Positions 60,650 to 64,000 of a stretch of 64,000 nt of DNA are shown piece by piece. This DNA comes from Ensifer adhaerens (GTDB lineage Bacteria; Pseudomonadota; Alphaproteobacteria; Rhizobiales; Rhizobiaceae), in NCBI RefSeq assembly GCF_002940685.1, contig NZ_PNFP01000007.1, positions 124,001 to 188,000 on the forward strand, written 5' to 3'. Within the stretch, counting starts at the first letter, position 1. Each line of letters opens with the position of its first letter. Below the pieces are notes generated by a model that was not told the origin of the DNA, made no database searches, and was given only the letters and a program-made list of their open reading frames with translations. Position numbers and translations under genes: made by a program.

Positions 60650-63039
60650 TCCCGATGACTGTCGCAAGGTATTTTGACGAAATGTCCTATGGTCCAGCAC
60701 CCGAAGCCGACACGGAAGCCCGCCAGTGGCTGGCCCGTCACAAGGGTGAATTCGGCCACTTCATCAACGGCGCCTTCGTTGCTTCCGCTTCGGGCAAGAC
60801 CTTCGAGACGAACGAGCCGGCCACCGGCAAGCTGCTCGCAAAGGTCGCGCTCGGCGGCACCAAGGATGTCGACGATGCGGTGGCAGCCGCCCGCAAGGCG
60901 CAAGGCGCCTGGGCGAAGCTGCCGGGTCATGCGCGTGCGCGCCATCTCTATGCGCTCGCCCGTATGATCCAGCGCCATGCGCGCCTGATCGCCGTGGTCG
61001 AGGCGATCGACAACGGCAAGCCGATCCGCGAAACTCGCGACATCGACGTTCCGCTTGCCGCCCGCCATTTCTATCACCATGCCGGCTGGGCGCAGCTGCA
61101 GGAAGCCGAGTTTGCGGATCAGGTTCCGGTCGGTGTCGTCGGCCAGGTCATTCCCTGGAACTTCCCGTTCCTGATGCTTGCCTGGAAGGTGGCGCCCGCT
61201 CTGGCGCTCGGCAACACGGTCATCCTGAAGCCGGCCGAGTTCACGCCGCTGACGGCGCTGCTCTTTGCCGAGCTCGCGTCCGCCGCGGGGCTGCCTGCCG
61301 GCGTGCTCAACGTCGTGACCGGCGAAGGCGAGACCGGCGCGCTGATCGTCGAGCACGCGGATATCGACAAGATCGCCTTTACCGGCTCGACCGAAGTCGG
61401 GCGCCTGATCCGCGAGCGCACCGCCGGGACCGGCAAGTCGCTAACGCTGGAACTCGGCGGCAAGTCGCCCTTCATCGTCTTTGACGATGCCGACATCGAC
61501 GGTGCCGTCGAAGGCGTGGTCGACGCGATCTGGTTCAATCAGGGCCAGGTCTGCTGCGCCGGCTCGCGCATCCTCGTGCAGGAAGGTGTTGCGCCGCTGT
61601 TCTACGAGCGGCTGAAGCGCCGCATGCAGACGCTGCGCGTCGGCCACCCGCTCGACAAGGCGATCGACATGGCGGCAATCGTCGCGCCGGTGCAGTTGCA
61701 GCGGATCGAAAACCTGGTCGCCAAGGGCGTTGCCGAAGGCGCGGCCCTGCATCAACCGCAGATCGAACTGCCGAAGGGCGGCAGCTTCTATCCGCCGACA
61801 CTTTTGACCGGCGTGCAGCCGACCTCGATCGCCGCCACCGAGGAGATCTTCGGCCCGGTCGCCGTCTCGATGACCTTCCGCACCCCGGACGAGGCGATCC
61901 AGCTTGCCAATCACACGCGCTATGGCCTTGCCGCCAGCGTCTGGAGCGAGACGATCGGCCTGGCGTTGCATGTCGCGGCGAAGCTCGCCGCCGGCGTCGT
62001 CTGGGTCAATGCCACCAACCTCTTCGATGCGTCGGCCGGCTTCGGCGGCAAGCGCGAGTCCGGCTTCGGCCGCGAGGGCGGCCGCGAAGGCTGCTACGAA
62101 TATCTGAAGCCGAAGGCTTGGCTCGGCCGCAAGCCGCGTCCCGCCGTTGCCGAGCCGGCACTGAAACCCGTTGCCGGCGATTTCGCCATGCCTGATGTCG
62201 ACCGCACCGCCAAGCTGTTCATCGGCGGCAAGCAGGCGCGGCCGGACGGCAACTATAACCGCAACGTGCTTTCGCCCAAGGGCAAGGTGCTCGGCGAGGT
62301 CGGCGAGGGTAACCGCAAGGACATCCGCAACGCCGTCGTCGCGGCGCAAGCGGCCTCCGCCTGGTCTGCGGCAACGACCCATAACCGCGCGCAGATTCTC
62401 TACTACATCGCCGAGAACTTGAGCGGCCGCGCCGACGAGTTCGCCGATCGCATCGTCGACATGACGGGTGCGTCTGCGGCCACCGCCAAGGCCGAAGTGG
62501 AGGCTTCGATCGGGCGCCTCTTCACCTATGGCGCCTGGGTGGACAAGTACGAAGGCGCGATCCACCAGCCGCCGCTTCGCGGCGTCGCACTCGCGATACC
62601 CGAGGCGATCGGTGTCGTCGGCGTGGTCTGCCCGCCGGAAGCGCCGCTGCTCGGCATGATCAGCCTGGTCGCGCCGCTGATTGCCACCGGCAACCGCGTC
62701 GTCGTCGTGCCGAGCGAGCCGCATCCGCTGGCGGCGACGGATTTCTACACGGTGCTGGAAACGTCCGACGTTCCGGCCGGCGTCGTCAACATCGTCACCG
62801 GTTCGGCGATCGAACTGGCAAAGACGCTGGCAAGCCACAATGATGTTGACGCGCTCTGGGCATTCGGCTCGCCGGAGCTTTCGACCCTGGTCGAAAAACT
62901 CTCGGTCGGCAACCTGAAGCGCACTTTTGTCGATTATGGCAAGGCGACGAACTGGCTGGACCGCGAGGCGGCAGAGGGCCCCGCCTATCTGCGTCGCGCG
63001 ACGGATGTCAAGAATATCTGGATCCCCTACGGCGAGTAG
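60646..63039 (+). CDS. Two-domain aldehyde dehydrogenase, ALDH16-type
   Basis: 797 residues with two ALDH modules. Residues about 35-490 are a complete ALDH: PWNFPFLMLAWKVAPALALG, FTGSTEVGRLI, catalytic Glu269 in SLTLELGGKSP and Cys303 in NQGQVCCAGSR, and EEIFGPV. Residues about 515-797 repeat the NAD-binding half (AIGVVGVVCPPEAPLLGMIS, DVPAGVVNIVTG) but lack a catalytic cysteine and are truncated. This full-plus-pseudo layout is that of ALDH16. It likely oxidises acetaldehyde from DeoC to acetate. The start at 60646 overlaps the deoC stop; ATG 60655 is an alternative. Confidence 0.93.
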   Translation: MIPMTVARYFDEMSYGPAPEADTEARQWLARHKGEFGHFINGAFVASASGKTFETNEPATGKLLAKVALGGTKDVDDAVAAARKAQGAWAKLPGHARARHLYALARMIQRHARLIAVVEAIDNGKPIRETRDIDVPLAARHFYHHAGWAQLQEAEFADQVPVGVVGQVIPWNFPFLMLAWKVAPALALGNTVILKPAEFTPLTALLFAELASAAGLPAGVLNVVTGEGETGALIVEHADIDKIAFTGSTEVGRLIRERTAGTGKSLTLELGGKSPFIVFDDADIDGAVEGVVDAIWFNQGQVCCAGSRILVQEGVAPLFYERLKRRMQTLRVGHPLDKAIDMAAIVAPVQLQRIENLVAKGVAEGAALHQPQIELPKGGSFYPPTLLTGVQPTSIAATEEIFGPVAVSMTFRTPDEAIQLANHTRYGLAASVWSETIGLALHVAAKLAAGVVWVNATNLFDASAGFGGKRESGFGREGGREGCYEYLKPKAWLGRKPRPAVAEPALKPVAGDFAMPDVDRTAKLFIGGKQARPDGNYNRNVLSPKGKVLGEVGEGNRKDIRNAVVAAQAASAWSAATTHNRAQILYYIAENLSGRADEFADRIVDMTGASAATAKAEVEASIGRLFTYGAWVDKYEGAIHQPPLRGVALAIPEAIGVVGVVCPPEAPLLGMISLVAPLIATGNRVVVVPSEPHPLAATDFYTVLETSDVPAGVVNIVTGSAIELAKTLASHNDVDALWAFGSPELSTLVEKLSVGNLKRTFVDYGKATNWLDREAAEGPAYLRRATDVKNIWIPYGE

Positions 63040-63083
63040 AGGATCCTCCTCGCGGGCCGGAGGGAGCCGGCTCGCGGGCACCT

Positions 63084-63117
63084 GTGCGGCGTGGGAAGGC
63101 GGCTTCCCCTTGCGCAC
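63084..63117 (+). other. Stem-loop between ALDH and fucU genes
   Basis: GTGCG (63084-63088) pairs with CGCAC (63113-63117) and inner GGGAAG pairs with CTTCCC around a GCGG loop, with a 4x4 internal loop. It lies in the 128-base gap and lacks a T-run. Confidence 0.5.
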
Positions 63118-63167
63118 GAGAGGAAGATTTGCGCCGGGCATGGCCGCCGGCGCCGGAGGAGGAATGC

Positions 63168-63620
63168 ATGCTCAAGAATATCGATCCCGCCCTCAATGCC
63201 GACGTGCTGCATGCACTTCGCGCGATGGGGCATGGCGACACGCTGGCGATCGTCGATACGAACTTTCCAGCCGATGCCGTCGCGCGTAAATCCGTGATCG
63301 GCAAGCTGCTGCGGATCGACAATGTGTCCGCGGCTCGGGCGATGGAGGCGGTTCTCTCCGTTCTGCCGCTCGATACCCCGCTGCAGCCTTCGGTCGGCCG
63401 GATGGAAGTGATGGGCGCGCCGGATGAACTTCCGGTCGTCCAGCGCGAGGTTCAGGCAGTGGTGGACAGGGCCGAGGGCAAGTCGGCGCCGCTTTACGGC
63501 ATCGAGCGTTTTGCCTTTTACGAGGAAGCGAAAAAGACCTACTGCGTCATCGTTACCGGCGAAACCCGGTTTTATGGCTGCTTCCTTCTCACCAAGGGTG
63601 TCATTCCACCCGCAGCGTGA
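63168..63620 (+). CDS. fucU: RbsD/FucU family sugar mutarotase
   Basis: 150 residues from ATG 63168 (GGAGGAGGAA upstream). FucU-like: MLKNIDPALNADVLHALRAM, GHGDTLAIVDTNFPADA (catalytic His/Asp region), YGIERFAFYEEAKKTYCVIV, TGETRFYGCFLLTKGVIPP. Members interconvert anomers or ring forms of fucose or ribose. In this operon the substrate is more likely 2-deoxyribose or ribose than fucose, because no fucose genes are seen. Followed 96 bases later by an RbsK-like kinase. Confidence 0.9.
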   Translation: MLKNIDPALNADVLHALRAMGHGDTLAIVDTNFPADAVARKSVIGKLLRIDNVSAARAMEAVLSVLPLDTPLQPSVGRMEVMGAPDELPVVQREVQAVVDRAEGKSAPLYGIERFAFYEEAKKTYCVIVTGETRFYGCFLLTKGVIPPAA

Positions 63621-63626
63621 CGCCTT

Positions 63627-63655
63627 CGGCGCGGCCGCGCCGAGCCTCTTTTCAA
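63627..63655 (+). terminator. Possible intra-operon attenuator between fucU and kinase genes
   Basis: CGGCGCGGCCGCGCCG is a perfect 16-bp palindrome that can fold as a 6-bp stem with GGCC loop, followed by AGCCTCTTTTC. It lies 6 bases after the fucU stop codon. Confidence 0.5.
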
Positions 63656-63716
63656 CCAACGACATTCGGTTGCGTCCGTTGCGCGGCCGCAGATATTTCT
63701 TGAGGAAGTGCAGACG

Positions 63717-64000
63717 ATGAAGGCTGGCGTTTCGATACTTGGGATCTTCGTTGCGGATACGGCCTATCTGGCACGCCGGATGCCTGCGGTCGGTGAAACA
63801 ATCATCGGCAGCGGGTTCTCCGTCGGCCCCGGTGGCAAGGGGTCGAACCAGGCGGTGGCTGTCGCGCGCGCCGGCAGTCCGGTGACCTTCATCTCACGGC
63901 TCGGGCGAGACACATTCGGCGACATGGCGCTGCGCACCTCCGAGGACGCCGGTGTCACGACGAAAATCGTGATGATGGACGACCTTCCGACCGGTGCCGC
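63717..64000 (+). CDS. Ribokinase-like PfkB family kinase, N-terminal part (cut by window edge)
   Basis: Open to the window edge (94 residues seen), starting MKAGVSILGIFVADTAYLAR with GAGGAAG upstream. The PfkB substrate signature VGPGGKGSNQAVAVARAG (GGKGxNQA) and FISRLGRDTFGDMAL are present; the C-terminal ATP site is outside. By context it should phosphorylate deoxyribose or ribose, providing the DeoC substrate. The complete gene is needed to separate ribokinase from deoxyribokinase. Confidence 0.9.
   Translation, partial: MKAGVSILGIFVADTAYLARRMPAVGETIIGSGFSVGPGGKGSNQAVAVARAGSPVTFISRLGRDTFGDMALRTSEDAGVTTKIVMMDDLPTGA

Overview
The window is GC-rich (roughly 62-63 % by eye) chromosomal or megaplasmid DNA from an alphaproteobacterium. 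The gene families and layouts (binding-protein ABC importers next to LacI, GntR, DeoR or XRE-cupin regulators, a PuuE-UraD fusion, a membrane-bound PuuD urate oxidase, a C-rich HmrR/CueR-type copper promoter) point to the Rhizobiaceae, most likely Sinorhizobium/Ensifer; this is inferred from family knowledge, not from a search. I see no rRNA, tRNA, IS element, prophage or CRISPR array. Most very long alternative ORFs are antisense shadows of real genes, as expected at this GC content. The genes at both ends are cut by the window: a GlxA-like regulator on the left and an RbsK-like kinase on the right.

Layout. (1) 1-1.4 kb: truncated GlxA-type regulator and two tiny ORFs. (2) 1.5-10.1 kb: a LacI regulator with a perfect 16-bp palindromic operator pair, divergent from a seven-gene operon (binding protein, two permeases, a 62-aa membrane protein, two ATPases, a one-chain DAK-family ketose kinase). 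(3) 10.1-12.1 kb: a CopZ-like copper chaperone behind a MerR-type 19-bp-spacer promoter, and an AzgA-type purine permease behind a long leader. (4) 12.2-14.8 kb: [2Fe-2S] ferredoxin plus P450 and a divergent AraC regulator. (5) 14.9-35.5 kb: an almost complete purine-to-glycerate pathway: guaD, xdhABC, puuD, uraH, puuE-uraD fusion, alc, allA, gcl, hyi, glxR, ttuD, with LysR and IclR regulators. It is interrupted by a quinone-reductase/LysR pair and a secreted Gly-Asp-rich repeat protein.

(6) 35.6-39.8 kb: an orphan HpaH-like hydratase, a LysE exporter and a divergent two-component pair. (7) 39.8-47.3 kb: pbpC and a giant alpha-2-macroglobulin (yfhM-pbpC arrangement). (8) 47.5-58.5 kb: a GntR regulator, a proline-racemase-superfamily enzyme with a Ser-Cys catalytic pair, an XRE-cupin regulator, a five-gene peptide ABC importer and an M24 Xaa-Pro aminopeptidase. 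Two promoters here carry the same 20-nt palindromic box. (9) 58.7-64 kb: DeoR regulator, DeoC, a two-domain ALDH16-type aldehyde dehydrogenase, FucU mutarotase and RbsK-like kinase, a plausible deoxyribose route.

How they work together. Purines enter through AzgA. Guanine is deaminated (GuaD) and xanthine/hypoxanthine oxidised (XdhAB, matured by XdhC). Urate is oxidised at the membrane by PuuD, then processed by UraH, UraD and PuuE (the last two on one chain), Alc and AllA to glyoxylate. Gcl, Hyi, GlxR and TtuD feed glyoxylate to phosphoglycerate. A shared sequence box upstream of azgA, uraH-xdh, puuD-guaD and gcl suggests one regulon. The most interesting less-described units are the putative (hydroxy)prolyl-peptide cluster, the DeoC-ALDH16-FucU-RbsK cluster, and the DAK-linked ABC operon with its small membrane protein.
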